This document shows, piece after piece, positions 25,243 through 33,539 of a DNA stretch of 64,000 nucleotides. Below the pieces are notes generated by a model. That model searched no databases, was not told the origin of the DNA, and worked only from the letters and a program-made list of their open reading frames with translations. Each line of letters opens with the position of its first letter. The first letter of the stretch is position 1. Position numbers and translations under genes: made by a program. The stretch comes from Streptomyces fuscichromogenes (GTDB lineage: Bacteria; Actinomycetota; Actinomycetes; Streptomycetales; Streptomycetaceae): assembly GCF_014645815.1 (NCBI RefSeq), contig NZ_BMML01000034.1, forward strand, positions 31,982 through 95,981, given 5' to 3'.

Positions 25243-25825
25243 TTGTCTTACCCCTTAGGTATGCATGGTTTGAGGGTCGGCCGCTCCCGGTGAGGGAGTG
25301 GACGGGCACCGCGCAGGGCCCGATCACTGATACGTACGAGTGGCACGTACGAGCACCTGCGCGACGGGCGCGCCGCACACGCGCCCTGAGCCCCGGATGA
25401 GGGGTGTAAAGAACCTTCTTACCGGACGAAGAGCGCTCCCGACGAGTCGAATAGGCGCAAGGTCACATCACGGATGTCGTAGACAGCCGACAGATGAGCG
25501 GCCGAATGACCGGCGAGCGACCGTGAGGCAGGGCCTGGGATGAACCGGCGGTGAACCGAAGATCCTCCGGCCAGAAGGTCGGATTCCCGCAGATGTGCGG
25601 GGCGACGGGTCGAAGATTGACCGGCCTGACGCGTCACGGGGGTCACCCGTTATCCGATTTTGACATGGTGGCAGGTCTGCTTGCAGCAATCCCAATGGCA
25701 GGATGCCGTAAACCCACGAGGTCGCGACACCCGATGGTGTGTGTTTCCGTCGACCCATCGGCATATCGACATGTCAGACACATCGGTATATCGGCTTGTC
25801 CTACCCACCGCCGGAGGAACCCACC
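25243..25825. other. 583-bp divergent intergenic region
   Basis: Separates malic enzyme from the ABC importer. Visible elements are a direct repeat ACGTACGAG at 25332-25340 and 25345-25353, a perfect palindrome TGACGCGTCA near 25628, and the paired 20-bp repeats at 25756-25800. No convincing gene is seen and no known riboswitch was recognised. Confidence 0.5.
25756..25800 (+). promoter_or_regulatory. Paired 20-bp direct repeats upstream of an amino-acid importer
   Basis: CATCGGCATATCGACATGTC (25756-25775) and CATCGGTATATCGGCTTGTC (25781-25800) match at 17 of 20 positions with a 25-bp period. They end 25 bp before the start codon of the binding-protein gene, the position expected of an operator or a leader structure. 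Confidence 0.55.
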
Positions 25826-26785
25826 ATGACCGCACGCTTCACCCGTCGTACCACCGCCTCGCGCTCCAGGATTGCCGCGATCGGTGCGATCGCGGTCGCG
25901 GGCACCCTGATCCTCACCGGCTGCGGTGACCAGACCGACAAGGGCGGCGACAGCGGCTCCTCGTCGACATCCTCGGCCCCGCTGGCGAGCAAGCTGCCGG
26001 CCGACATCCGCAAGGCCGGTGTGATCAAGGTGGGCTCGGACATCGCCTACCCGCCGGTCGAGTACATGGAGAACGGCAAGGCCGTCGGTGTCGACCCGGA
26101 CATCGCGGACGCCCTGGGCAAGCAGCTGGGCGTCAAGTTCGAGTTCCAGAACGGCAAGTTCGACAACCTGATCGTGGGCCTGCAGGCCGACCGCTTCAAC
26201 GTGATCATGTCGGCGATGAACGACACCAAGGCCCGCCAGGACGGCATCGACTCCGACACCGGCAAGAAGGTCGGCAGCGGCGTCGACTTCGTCGACTACT
26301 TCACCGCCGGCACCTCGATCCTGGTCCAGAAGGGCAACCCGAAGGGCATCCAGTCCCTGGACGACCTGTGCGGCAAGGTCGTGGCCCTGCAGAAGGGCAC
26401 CACCTCCGAGGGCATCGCCAAGGCGCAGAGCACGAAGTGTACGAAGGACGGCAAGAAGGCCATCGACCTCCAGACCTTCGACACCGACCCCGAGGCGCTG
26501 CTCCGTCTGAAGCAGGGCGCCTCCGTCGCCGACCTGAACGACTTCCCGGTGGCCGCCTACAACGCCAAGACGGCCAGCAGCGGCAAGGACTTCGAGGTCG
26601 TCGGCGAGCAGATCGAGGCCGGCCCGTACGGCATCGCGGTCAGCAAGGAGAACACCCAGCTGCGCGACGCGCTCCAGGCCGCCATGGCCGCCATCATCAA
26701 GAGCGGCGACTACCAGAAGATCCTGGAGAAGTGGAACGTCACGCAGGGCGCGGTGACCGAGTCGAAGATCAACGGCGGCTCCTGA
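25826..26785 (+). CDS. Polar amino-acid ABC transporter, substrate-binding lipoprotein
   Basis: 319-aa secreted lipoprotein: basic N-terminus, hydrophobic segment and lipobox LTGC (cleavage before Cys31 or thereabouts), then a Ser/Gly linker and a family 3 solute-binding fold (IRKAGVIKVGSDIAYPPVEYMENGKAVGVDPDIADAL). The pattern is that of glutamate/glutamine/polar amino-acid receptors. ATG 25826 follows GGAGGA. First gene of a three-gene importer operon with permease and ATPase. Substrate cannot be fixed from sequence alone. Confidence 0.93.
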   Translation: MTARFTRRTTASRSRIAAIGAIAVAGTLILTGCGDQTDKGGDSGSSSTSSAPLASKLPADIRKAGVIKVGSDIAYPPVEYMENGKAVGVDPDIADALGKQLGVKFEFQNGKFDNLIVGLQADRFNVIMSAMNDTKARQDGIDSDTGKKVGSGVDFVDYFTAGTSILVQKGNPKGIQSLDDLCGKVVALQKGTTSEGIAKAQSTKCTKDGKKAIDLQTFDTDPEALLRLKQGASVADLNDFPVAAYNAKTASSGKDFEVVGEQIEAGPYGIAVSKENTQLRDALQAAMAAIIKSGDYQKILEKWNVTQGAVTESKINGGS

Positions 26786-26816
26786 CCACCCCGGTCACGA
26801 CTGAAGGGCCGTCACT

Positions 26817-27746
26817 GTGACTGACACGGTCGACAAGACTCCGGCGCCCTCCGTGCCGCCGGAGCAGATCAAGGCCATCCCGGTGCGCCACTACGGGCGC
26901 TGGGTGTCCGGCGTCGTGGTCGTCGCCCTCGTGGTGCTGATCGGGATCGCCTTCTCCAACGCGAAGATCAACTACAGCGTCATCCCGGACTACCTCTTCG
27001 ACCAGGGCATCGTCGCCGGTGCCTGGACCACGCTCTACATCTCGGTGCTGGCCATGGTGCTCGGCGTCGTCCTCGGCGTGATCCTCGCCGTGATGCGGCT
27101 GTCGTCGAACCCGGTGACCAGCACGGTGTCCTGGTTCTACATCTGGTTCTTCCGCGGTACCCCGGTCCTGGTCCAGCTGCTGCTCTGGTACAACATCGCG
27201 CTCGTCTTCCCCATCCTGAACCTGGGGTTCTACAAGGACGAGATGAACCAGGTGATGACGCCGGTCCTCACCGCCCTGCTGGGGCTCGGCCTGAACGAGG
27301 CCGCGTACATGTCGGAGATCGTCCGCGCCGGCATCCAGTCGGTCGACGAGGGGCAGACCGAGGCCTCGCACGCGCTGGGCATGACCCAGGGCCAGACGCT
27401 GCGCCGGGTGATCCTCCCGCAGGCCATGCGGGTCATCATCCCGCCGACCGGCAACGAGTTCATCAACATGCTGAAGACCTCGTCGCTGGCCTACGCGGTC
27501 CAGCTGCCCGAGCTGATCAAGAAGGCCACCGACATCTCCAGCACCTCGCTGGCGGTCGTCGAGATGTACTTCGTCGCCTGCATCTGGTACCTGTTCCTCA
27601 CCACGATCTTCAGCATCGTGCAGTACTACATCGAACGCCGTTACGCCCGCGGCTCCTCGCGCAACCTCCCGCCCACCCCGCTGCAGCGGCTGCGGAAGAA
27701 TCTGGCCCGGTGGGGTTCGTTCCGTCGCCCGGAGGTGGCCCGATGA
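26817..27746 (+). CDS. Polar amino-acid ABC transporter, permease
   Basis: 309-aa inner-membrane permease of the HisMQ type. A cytoplasmic N-terminus precedes a helix (about 36-53) and a core of further helices containing the EAA-type coupling loop (EASHALGMTQGQTLRRVILPQAMRVIIPP). The conserved FRGTPVLVQLLLWY segment is present. GTG 26817 lies 31 bp after the binding-protein stop, preceded by GAAGGGCCG. Its stop overlaps the ATPase start (ATGA). Only one permease gene is present, so it probably forms a homodimer. The long C-terminal Arg-rich tail (RRYARGSSRNLPPTPLQRL) is typical of actinobacterial members. Confidence 0.94.
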   Translation: MTDTVDKTPAPSVPPEQIKAIPVRHYGRWVSGVVVVALVVLIGIAFSNAKINYSVIPDYLFDQGIVAGAWTTLYISVLAMVLGVVLGVILAVMRLSSNPVTSTVSWFYIWFFRGTPVLVQLLLWYNIALVFPILNLGFYKDEMNQVMTPVLTALLGLGLNEAAYMSEIVRAGIQSVDEGQTEASHALGMTQGQTLRRVILPQAMRVIIPPTGNEFINMLKTSSLAYAVQLPELIKKATDISSTSLAVVEMYFVACIWYLFLTTIFSIVQYYIERRYARGSSRNLPPTPLQRLRKNLARWGSFRRPEVAR

Positions 27747-28543
27747 GTTCTCTCGCGAAGGACATCACCCCGCCGAGCAGCGGTGCCCCGATGGTCAAGG
27801 CCGAGGGCGTGCACAAGTCGTTCGGGCTGTCGCACATCCTCAAGGGCATCGACCTGGAGGTGCTGCCGCGCGAGGTGTTCTGCCTGATCGGCCCGTCCGG
27901 TTCCGGCAAGTCCACGTTCCTCAGGTGCATCAACCATCTGGAGAAGATCAGCGCCGGCCGTCTCTACGTCGACGGTCACCTGGTCGGCTACCGCCAGCAC
28001 GGCGACAAGCTCTACGAGCTGAAGGAGAAGGAGGTCGCGGCGCAGCGGCGGGACATCGGCATGGTGTTCCAGCGCTTCAACCTCTTCCCCCACATGACGG
28101 CTCTGGAGAACGTCATGGAGGCGCCGATCCAGGTCAAGCGCGAGTCCAGGGCGACCGCCCGTGAGCGGGCGCAGCGCCTGCTGGACCGGGTCGGCCTCGG
28201 CGACCGCGCCGGCCACTACCCGTCGCAGCTCTCCGGCGGCCAGCAGCAGCGCGTGGCGATCGCCCGCGCGCTCGCCATGCAGCCGAAGCTGATGCTCTTC
28301 GACGAGCCGACCTCCGCGCTCGACCCCGAGCTGGTCGGCGAGGTCCTGGACGTGATGCGGGACCTGGCCGAGGACGGCATGACGATGATCGTCGTCACGC
28401 ACGAGATGGGCTTCGCACGCGAGGTCGGCGACAGCCTGGTCTTCATGGACGACGGCGTGGTGGTCGAGTCCGGCCACCCGCGCGACGTCCTGACCAACCC
28501 CCAGCACGACCGGACGAAGTCGTTCCTGTCGAAGGTGCTGTAG
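27743..28543 (+). CDS. Polar amino-acid ABC transporter, ATP-binding protein
   Basis: 266-aa ABC ATPase: Walker A GPSGSGKST, Q-loop MVFQRFNLFPHMT, signature LSGGQQQRVAIARAL, Walker B LMLFDEPTSALDPE and H-loop VVTHEMGFAREV. All motifs are intact. The ATG overlaps the permease stop by 4 bp and follows GGAGGTGG. Closes the importer operon; a perfect 19-bp hairpin follows the stop. Confidence 0.95.
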   Translation: MSSLAKDITPPSSGAPMVKAEGVHKSFGLSHILKGIDLEVLPREVFCLIGPSGSGKSTFLRCINHLEKISAGRLYVDGHLVGYRQHGDKLYELKEKEVAAQRRDIGMVFQRFNLFPHMTALENVMEAPIQVKRESRATARERAQRLLDRVGLGDRAGHYPSQLSGGQQQRVAIARALAMQPKLMLFDEPTSALDPELVGEVLDVMRDLAEDGMTMIVVTHEMGFAREVGDSLVFMDDGVVVESGHPRDVLTNPQHDRTKSFLSKVL

Positions 28544-28552
28544 CGGTACGGC

Positions 28553-28594
28553 GCGAAAGGGGCGGTACGAGCATCCTCGTACCGCCCCTTTCGC
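28553..28594. terminator. Perfect 19-bp hairpin, bidirectional terminator
   Basis: GCGAAAGGGGCGGTACGAG and its exact complement flank a CATC loop; the arm itself supplies a CCCCTTTCGC end. It lies between the convergent importer operon and methyltransferase gene. Confidence 0.88.
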
Positions 28595-28606
28595 TCTGCC
28601 CGCGCC

Positions 28607-29386
28607 CTACTTGACGGCGAGCAGCAGCGTGTCCGACGGCGAGCACCACACCGGCCGCGCCTCCCCGAACCCCTGCTCGCGCAGCACGCGCGCGTGCCAG
28701 GCCGCCGAGGGCATGTCACCGTCCGCGTGCTCGCCGTAGATCTCGAAGCGGCGGGCCGTCGGCCCGGCGAGCACCGGGTCCTGCGCCGCCAGCTGCCACC
28801 ACTCGGCCCAGTCCAGCGCCCCCGCCGCCTTGGCCTGATCCATGCGGAGATGCCGCTGCGCCCGCTCCGCCGCGTTGATCCGGGGCGTGCTGTCGTCGAT
28901 CATGTGGTCCGCGTTCATGAAGAGACCGCCGTCGCGGACGAGCCCCGCGACCTGGCCGTAGAGGACCGCGAGGGGTTCGCTGTGCAACCAGTGCAGGGCA
29001 GTCGCGGTCAGCACCACGTCGTACGAGTCGTACGGCAGCCTGGTGGACCACTGCGGGTCCCTGAGGTCGGCGGTGACGAACGTGACCCGGTCGTCGGCCG
29101 CGAAGGTGCCCTCGGCGATGGCGAGCAGGGCCGGGTCGAGGTCGACCCCGGTGCTCACCGCGTCCGGGAGGCGGGCGAGCAGCCGGGCGGTGATGCTGCC
29201 GGTGCCGCACGCGAGGTCGAGCACCCGGGGTGCCGTCCCGGCGAGCGCCTCCACCATGTCGAGCATGATCCGGAACCGTTCCTCGCGGTCCGGCATGTAC
29301 CACTCCTGCTGCCGGTCCCAGCTCTCCTGCCAGGCGCCCCAGTCGGCCCCGGTCGTGGATGTCGTGGTCATCGGCGCGTCCGTCAT
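28607..29386 (-). CDS. Class I SAM-dependent methyltransferase
   Basis: 259-aa methyltransferase. Motif I is VLDLACGTGSIT, followed by an acidic residue ending strand 2 (TGVDLDPALL), motif II-type FVTADLRDP and YDVVLTATALHWL, the last typical of the ubiquinone/trans-aconitate-type group. ATG 29386 follows GGAGGG. It is monocistronic and convergent with the importer. Substrate unknown. Confidence 0.88.
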   Translation of the reverse strand: MTDAPMTTTSTTGADWGAWQESWDRQQEWYMPDREERFRIMLDMVEALAGTAPRVLDLACGTGSITARLLARLPDAVSTGVDLDPALLAIAEGTFAADDRVTFVTADLRDPQWSTRLPYDSYDVVLTATALHWLHSEPLAVLYGQVAGLVRDGGLFMNADHMIDDSTPRINAAERAQRHLRMDQAKAAGALDWAEWWQLAAQDPVLAGPTARRFEIYGEHADGDMPSAAWHARVLREQGFGEARPVWCSPSDTLLLAVK

Positions 29387-29486
29387 CGCTACCCTCCACC
29401 GCACAAGTCCCGTAATACCCTGGAAGCACAACCGGCTGTTACCCGACCGCAGCACCGACCATAGAGCGCCCGCGTAAGGACTACAA

Positions 29487-30128
29487 GTGGAACTGGCCTA
29501 TTACTCGGACTATGCCGTCCGGCTCGTCAACAGCGAGGAACCGGCCCGGGGCAAGGACTCCCTGACCTCGGTCGAGGCCGTCCGTGATCTCTTCGCCGGC
29601 AACCAACAGGCCGCCCGGCGAGCCACCGACGCCGACCTCACCCGCTTCCGCTCGGTCCGGGCCCGGCTGCGCGCGGTCTTCGAGGCGGCCGACAAGGGCG
29701 AGGAGACCCTCGCCGTGGACCTGCTGAACTCGCTCCTCCTGGAGTTCCCGGTCAGCCCGCAGATCTCCGGGCACGACGTCCGGGACGAGGACGGCCGCCC
29801 GCTGTGGCACATGCACCTGGCCGACCACCCCTCCAACGCCACCGCCGGCTACACGGCGATCGCGGCGATGGGCCTGGCCTTCCACCTCACCGAGTACGGC
29901 GTCGACCGCCTCGGCCTGTGCGAGGCGGCGCCGTGCCGCAACGCCTACCTCGACACCTCGACCAACCGCTCCCGGCGCTACTGCTCGGACCGCTGCGCGA
30001 CCCGCGCCAACGTGGCCGCCTACCGGGCCCGCAAACGCCTGGAGGCGGAACGGCCCGGACGATCCGAGGGCAGCATCGGCCTGGCGGCCGAGACCGCCCA
30101 GCACACCAGCGCCAGCGGCGAACGCTGA
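29487..30128 (+). CDS. CGNR zinc-finger regulator (ABATE domain)
   Basis: 213-aa predicted transcription factor. The N-terminal ABATE domain spans about residues 1-130 (MELAYYSDYAVRLVNSEEP). The C-terminal zinc finger has ligands in LCEAAPCRNAYLDTSTNRSRRYCSDRCATRANVAAYRAR; the signature reads C-x4-C-R-N-A-Y, i.e. CRNA rather than CGNR, then Cys-x3-Cys. GTG 29487 follows GTAAGGAC. Its last 109 bp overlap the 3' end of sodX on the opposite strand. The family usually acts as a local regulator; targets here are unknown. Confidence 0.87.
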   Translation: MELAYYSDYAVRLVNSEEPARGKDSLTSVEAVRDLFAGNQQAARRATDADLTRFRSVRARLRAVFEAADKGEETLAVDLLNSLLLEFPVSPQISGHDVRDEDGRPLWHMHLADHPSNATAGYTAIAAMGLAFHLTEYGVDRLGLCEAAPCRNAYLDTSTNRSRRYCSDRCATRANVAAYRARKRLEAERPGRSEGSIGLAAETAQHTSASGER

Positions 30129-30466
30129 TCCGCCCGGCGCGGCCGCCAGCGGAACAGCGCCCGCCCGAGGATCAGCTCTTCCGGCACGGTCCCGTAATCC
30201 GTACTGTCCCCGCCCGCGTACGCGTTGTCCCCGAGCACCCACCAGCCGCCCTCGCGCGGCTCCACGGCCCGCTTGACGACCAGCAGGTCCTGCTGGAAGG
30301 GGTGGCGCAGGACGACGACGTCACCGGCCCGCACCCGCGCCCCGTACCGCACCAGGAGCCGATCCCCCTGATAGAGCGTGGGCACCATGGACGGGCCGGT
30401 CACCTCGGCCAGCCCGAAGAGCGCGGCACCCCTCCCCCGCTCGGTCTCCTGCGACAGCTCCGGCAT
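30020..30466 (-). CDS. sodX: Nickel superoxide dismutase maturation protease
   Basis: 148-aa signal-peptidase-like (S26) serine protease. The catalytic Ser is in TGPSMVPTLYQGDRLLV and the Lys in DLLVVKRAVEP, followed by the family box WVLGDNAYAGGDSTDYG. It lies divergently next to sodN (146 bp between starts) as in other streptomycetes and is the enzyme expected to remove the sodN propeptide to expose the nickel-binding N-terminus. ATG 30466 follows GGGGAGGTG. Its coding sequence ends inside the CGNR gene, an antisense overlap of 109 bp. It lacks a membrane anchor, in keeping with cytoplasmic NiSOD maturation. Confidence 0.92.
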   Translation of the reverse strand: MPELSQETERGRGAALFGLAEVTGPSMVPTLYQGDRLLVRYGARVRAGDVVVLRHPFQQDLLVVKRAVEPREGGWWVLGDNAYAGGDSTDYGTVPEELILGRALFRWRPRRADQRSPLALVCWAVSAARPMLPSDRPGRSASRRLRAR

Positions 30467-30611
30467 CCCCGGCACCTCCCCGGTCCGTTCCTCCACCAGT
30501 CTCAGTCTGACCCTGGACTTTTGTCCTAAGCCCATGGGGGCACTCGCGAAATCACGCTTCCCAGGGAGTAATGTCCCACCTGAGAAGACGATCACGAGGA
30601 AGGAATGCTCC

Positions 30612-31007
30612 ATGCTTTCCCGCCTGTTTGCCCCCAAGGTCAAGGTCAGCGCGCACTGCGACCTGCCCTGCGGTGTGTACGACCCGGCCCAGGCCCGCAT
30701 CGAGGCGGAGTCGGTGAAGGCCGTGCAGGAGAAGATGGCCGCCAACGACGACCCGCACTTCCAGGCGCGCGCCACCGTCATCAAGGAGCAGCGTGCCGAG
30801 CTCGCCAAGCACCACGTCTCGGTGCTGTGGAGCGACTACTTCAAGCCCCCGCACTTCGAGAAGTACCCCCAGCTGCACGTGCTGGTGAACGACACCCTGA
30901 AGGCCCTGTCCGCCGCCAAGGCGTCCACGGACCCGAAGACCGGCGAGAAGGCCCTGGAACTCATCGCCGAGATCGACAAGATCTTCTGGGAGACCAAGAA
31001 GGCTTGA
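30612..31007 (+). CDS. sodN: Nickel superoxide dismutase (sodN)
   Basis: 131-aa precursor dismutating superoxide in the cytoplasm as a homohexamer. A 14-residue propeptide (MLSRLFAPKVKVSA) precedes the mature N-terminus HCDLPCGVY, giving the nickel-hook ligands His1, Cys2 and Cys6 of the mature protein and the conserved Tyr9. The rest of the four-helix bundle is complete and ends IDKIFWETKKA. ATG 30612 follows GAGGAAGG. The last 19 bases (30989-31007) are the left boundary repeat of the island inserted downstream: the gene remains intact because the element carries the same 3' end, but its native terminator is now 9.6 kb away. Confidence 0.97.
   Translation: MLSRLFAPKVKVSAHCDLPCGVYDPAQARIEAESVKAVQEKMAANDDPHFQARATVIKEQRAELAKHHVSVLWSDYFKPPHFEKYPQLHVLVNDTLKALSAAKASTDPKTGEKALELIAEIDKIFWETKKA
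30989..31007 (+). other. attL: left boundary repeat of the sodN island
   Basis: GGAGACCAAGAAGGCTTGA, the end of sodN including its stop, recurs at 40623-40641 with a single T-to-C change. The integrase remnant starts 8 bp further on. Best read as a site-specific integration core within a protein gene. Confidence 0.85.
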
Positions 31008-31014
31008 TCTATGG

Positions 31015-31707
31015 CTAGGCCGTCTGACCTGCGATTACGCGGGTCGCATCGCCTACCTGTCCGCACCCGGTCCGCAGGCCGCCGAGAACGGCGTCCATGA
31101 CGGTCCGGGTGCGGTCTTCTTCGTCCGGCCAGAGGTGCGCGTAGATCCGCAGCGTGATGACGGCGGACGCGTGGCCGAGGACCAGCTGGACCTGCTTGAC
31201 GATGGCTCCGCCGGCGATGAGGGCGGAGGCGTAGAAGTGGCGCAGGTCGTGGGTCACCATGTGCGGCAGTTCGACGGGCTTACGGCCCTCGCGCTCGGCC
31301 GCCTCGTTCTCCGCCGCTTGAAGCGTCCTGCGGGCGCAGTTCCACTCCGTCTTCCAGCGACGGTAGTTGAGCGGCTCGCCCTCCTCCATCGTGAACAGCC
31401 ACTCCTTGGAGGGGCGTGCGGCGAGGTGCGTGAGGAGCGCATCGGTGACGACTTCGCCGACCGGGACGGTGCGCCGGGACTTGGCGGTCTTCGGCGGGCC
31501 GATCGTCCCGGACTGGAGGCGCTGGCGCTCGACGCGGATGGCGCCCGCCTTGAAGTCGACGTCCGAGACCTTGAGGCCGAGCAACTCGCCTATTCGCAAG
31601 CCTGATCCGGCGAGCGTCACGATGACCGCGCGGATGTACGGCGGCATCGCACGGTCCGTGGCCTCGACTTGGGCCACCGTGGGCGGGGTGACCTCCTCAT
31701 CCGGCAT
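31015..31707 (-). pseudogene. Tyrosine integrase, N-terminally truncated
   Basis: Catalytic domain of a phage-type tyrosine recombinase: first Arg in GLRIGELLGL, HDLRHFYAS (His-x-x-Arg) and LGHASAVITLRIYAHL with the catalytic Tyr. About 230 aa remain, where full-length actinobacterial integrases have about 380-450; the N-terminal SAM-like DNA-binding domain is missing. The frame stays open upstream of ATG 31707 and continues with integrase-like residues (RRITLPP) until it meets the relaxase-like fragment near 31720-31740, so the truncation comes from a deletion junction rather than a late start. The gene points at attL and stops 8 bp from it, the standard location for an integrase. Probably inactive for integration alone. 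Confidence 0.85.
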
Positions 31708-31721
31708 GGGCGGGAGGGTGA

Positions 31722-32708
31722 TGCGACGGCTCCGCCCAAGGCGAGCCGGTCTGGTACGGCGGCTCGAAGCTCGCCCCCGACCTGTCCTACAACCGCCTCT
31801 GCGAACGCCTTCCCACCCAGGATCTGGCCGATCGCCCTCAGCAGGTGGCGGACCCGGCCGAACCGTGGCACCGCGCCGAGACCGCCATCTGCGACGCCCA
31901 GGCAGTCCTCGACTCGGGCGACGACGCCGTGGTCCAGGGGCATCTGGATGCCTTCGGCGACGCCGTCCACAACCTGGCCCTCACCGCCAAGGGCGGGCAC
32001 CGGGCCGAACTGCAAGCAACAGCAAGGGGGTTCAACCGCGCACGCCGCTCGGCGATCCGGGCTGACCACCAGGCAGTCACCGCCCTGCGGGAAGCCGCCA
32101 AGGAACTCGCCTACGCCCCGCACGATCCGGGCGGACTCGCCATCGCCCTGATCTTCGCCGCGCTTCACGTGGCGCGCACGGCCGCCAAGTGGCCTGAGCA
32201 GTGCGGCCACGAGCAGCAGGCCGCTGCGGCCGAGGAAGCCCTCCGCCACCTGCACTCCGGTTACCAGCAGGCCGCCCAGCCGATCTTGGCGGATCTCGCC
32301 CGTCGCGCACCGCGCGCCACAACCGCCGGCCGCTTCGAGCAGGATCTGCGCGCAGTCTTCCCCGACCACGCCGACCGCGTCCGCGCCGATCCCGCCTGGC
32401 CGGCCCTGACCACGACCCTTGCCCGTGCCGAGACTGCCGGCCACAACCCCCGACACCTCTTGGCTGAAGTCACCTCGCGGCGAGAACTCGACAGTGCCGA
32501 GCGCCCCGCCGAGGTCCTCAACTGGCGCATCACCGTGCAGCCGAAGAGGCGAGCCGAAGCAGCTCGCACGCGGAGCACCCGCATCACCGCACCCGTGACG
32601 CCCGCACCACAGCCCACGTCCACGTCCACGTCCACGTCCACGTCCACGTCCACGTCCACGTCCACGTCAGCGGGCGAACGGTCTACGGAGCGCGGCCGAC
32701 GGCGATAG
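31722..32708 (+). pseudogene. C-terminal fragment of a relaxase/mobilisation-type protein
   Basis: The frame is open from 31722, directly after an in-frame TGA, with no start before GTG 31845. The first residues (EPVWYGGSKLAPDLSYNRL) look like the interior of a Streptomyces mobilisation protein, and the helical Ala/Arg/His-rich remainder fits such a C-terminal region. A GTG start at 31845 could yield a 287-aa product, but its N-terminus would be mid-domain. The end is a Pro-Thr-Ser run from a 9-copy hexamer repeat and a basic tail. Family assignment is moderate; truncation at the same junction as the integrase supports a single deletion that fused the two remnants. Confidence 0.6.
32614..32667 (+). 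repeat. 9-copy CCACGT hexanucleotide repeat
   Basis: Nine perfect CCACGT units encode an alternating Ser-Thr tract in the relaxase-like fragment. Hexamer changes keep the frame. Confidence 0.95.
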
Positions 32709-32720
32709 CCAAGTCGGCTC

Positions 32721-33539
32721 TCAACGACGGCAGACGAGGATGCCCCCCAGGCACGTGACCTCGAAGGCCCCGTGTCGGGCGATGTGATCGACGAGGATCG
32801 CGCGGGCCCGCTCGATCGTGGCCTCGAAGGGCACGTCGTGCTGGTCCGCCCACGCCCGGTAGGAGGCCATGTGCGCGATGACGGGCTCGGGGTCGTGGAC
32901 CGTGATGGTGCCGGGCAGTTCGATCGTCTCCACGCGGCCGAACTCCTCCCCCAGGAAGGCCGGGGCCTTCTCCAAGGAGAAGCGGGCGCTGAGCGAGATG
33001 CGGGCCGGGCCGCGTCCGGTACCGAGGACGTCGCCCGCCGCCCGCTGCCACAGGTCGTCGAGTTCGGCCTTGTCCTGGTCGCTGTTGGTGGAGGCGATCA
33101 CCAGCCCGTCACGGACGAGGACGCGGGACAGATCCCGCACGGCCTGAGGGATGTCGGGGACGTGGTAGAGCATGTGCAGCGCCAGGGCGGCGTCGACGCT
33201 CGCCGTTGCCAGCGGCAGGCGGGTGGCGTCCGCCACGGCGACAGGTCCGGGCACGCCGACGAGGATGCCTGGAGCGATGTCCAGGCCGAGCAGGGCCAGA
33301 TCGGGCCGGTCATCGCGGAGCCGCTGGATGAACTTGCCATTGCCACAGCCGACATCGACCACGTGCCCGCGTACGCCGCTCAGCTGCTCGGCGACGATGC
33401 CTGGCAGGTCGTAACGGGGCGTCTGCCACTGGTAGAGCGACTGGCGGGCGGCCAGGTCCCGGTCACTCCTGTAGGCACTCCCAGCAAGGCGGTCCCGGTC
33501 GGTGACGGCGGCGTCGTGTGCGGCGGACAGTTCGGTCAC
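32721..33539 (-). CDS. SAM-dependent methyltransferase (island)
   Basis: 272-aa class I methyltransferase with motif I VVDVGCGNGKFI, strand-2 Asp in LLGLDIAPGIL, motif II VAVADATRLPLATASVDAALALHMLYHV and the post-motif DLSRVLVRDGLVI. The pattern resembles UbiE/methyltransferase-11 proteins. Its GTG overlaps the upstream regulator's stop by 4 bp (GTGA), so the two form an operon. Substrate unknown; small-molecule methylation is most likely. Confidence 0.88.
   Translation of the reverse strand: MTELSAAHDAAVTDRDRLAGSAYRSDRDLAARQSLYQWQTPRYDLPGIVAEQLSGVRGHVVDVGCGNGKFIQRLRDDRPDLALLGLDIAPGILVGVPGPVAVADATRLPLATASVDAALALHMLYHVPDIPQAVRDLSRVLVRDGLVIASTNSDQDKAELDDLWQRAAGDVLGTGRGPARISLSARFSLEKAPAFLGEEFGRVETIELPGTITVHDPEPVIAHMASYRAWADQHDVPFEATIERARAILVDHIARHGAFEVTCLGGILVCRR

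Noticed and set aside
31008..31020. tRNA gene as the integration target of the island
   Set aside because: The boundary repeat is the sodN 3' end; no tRNA-like cloverleaf is seen at either end.
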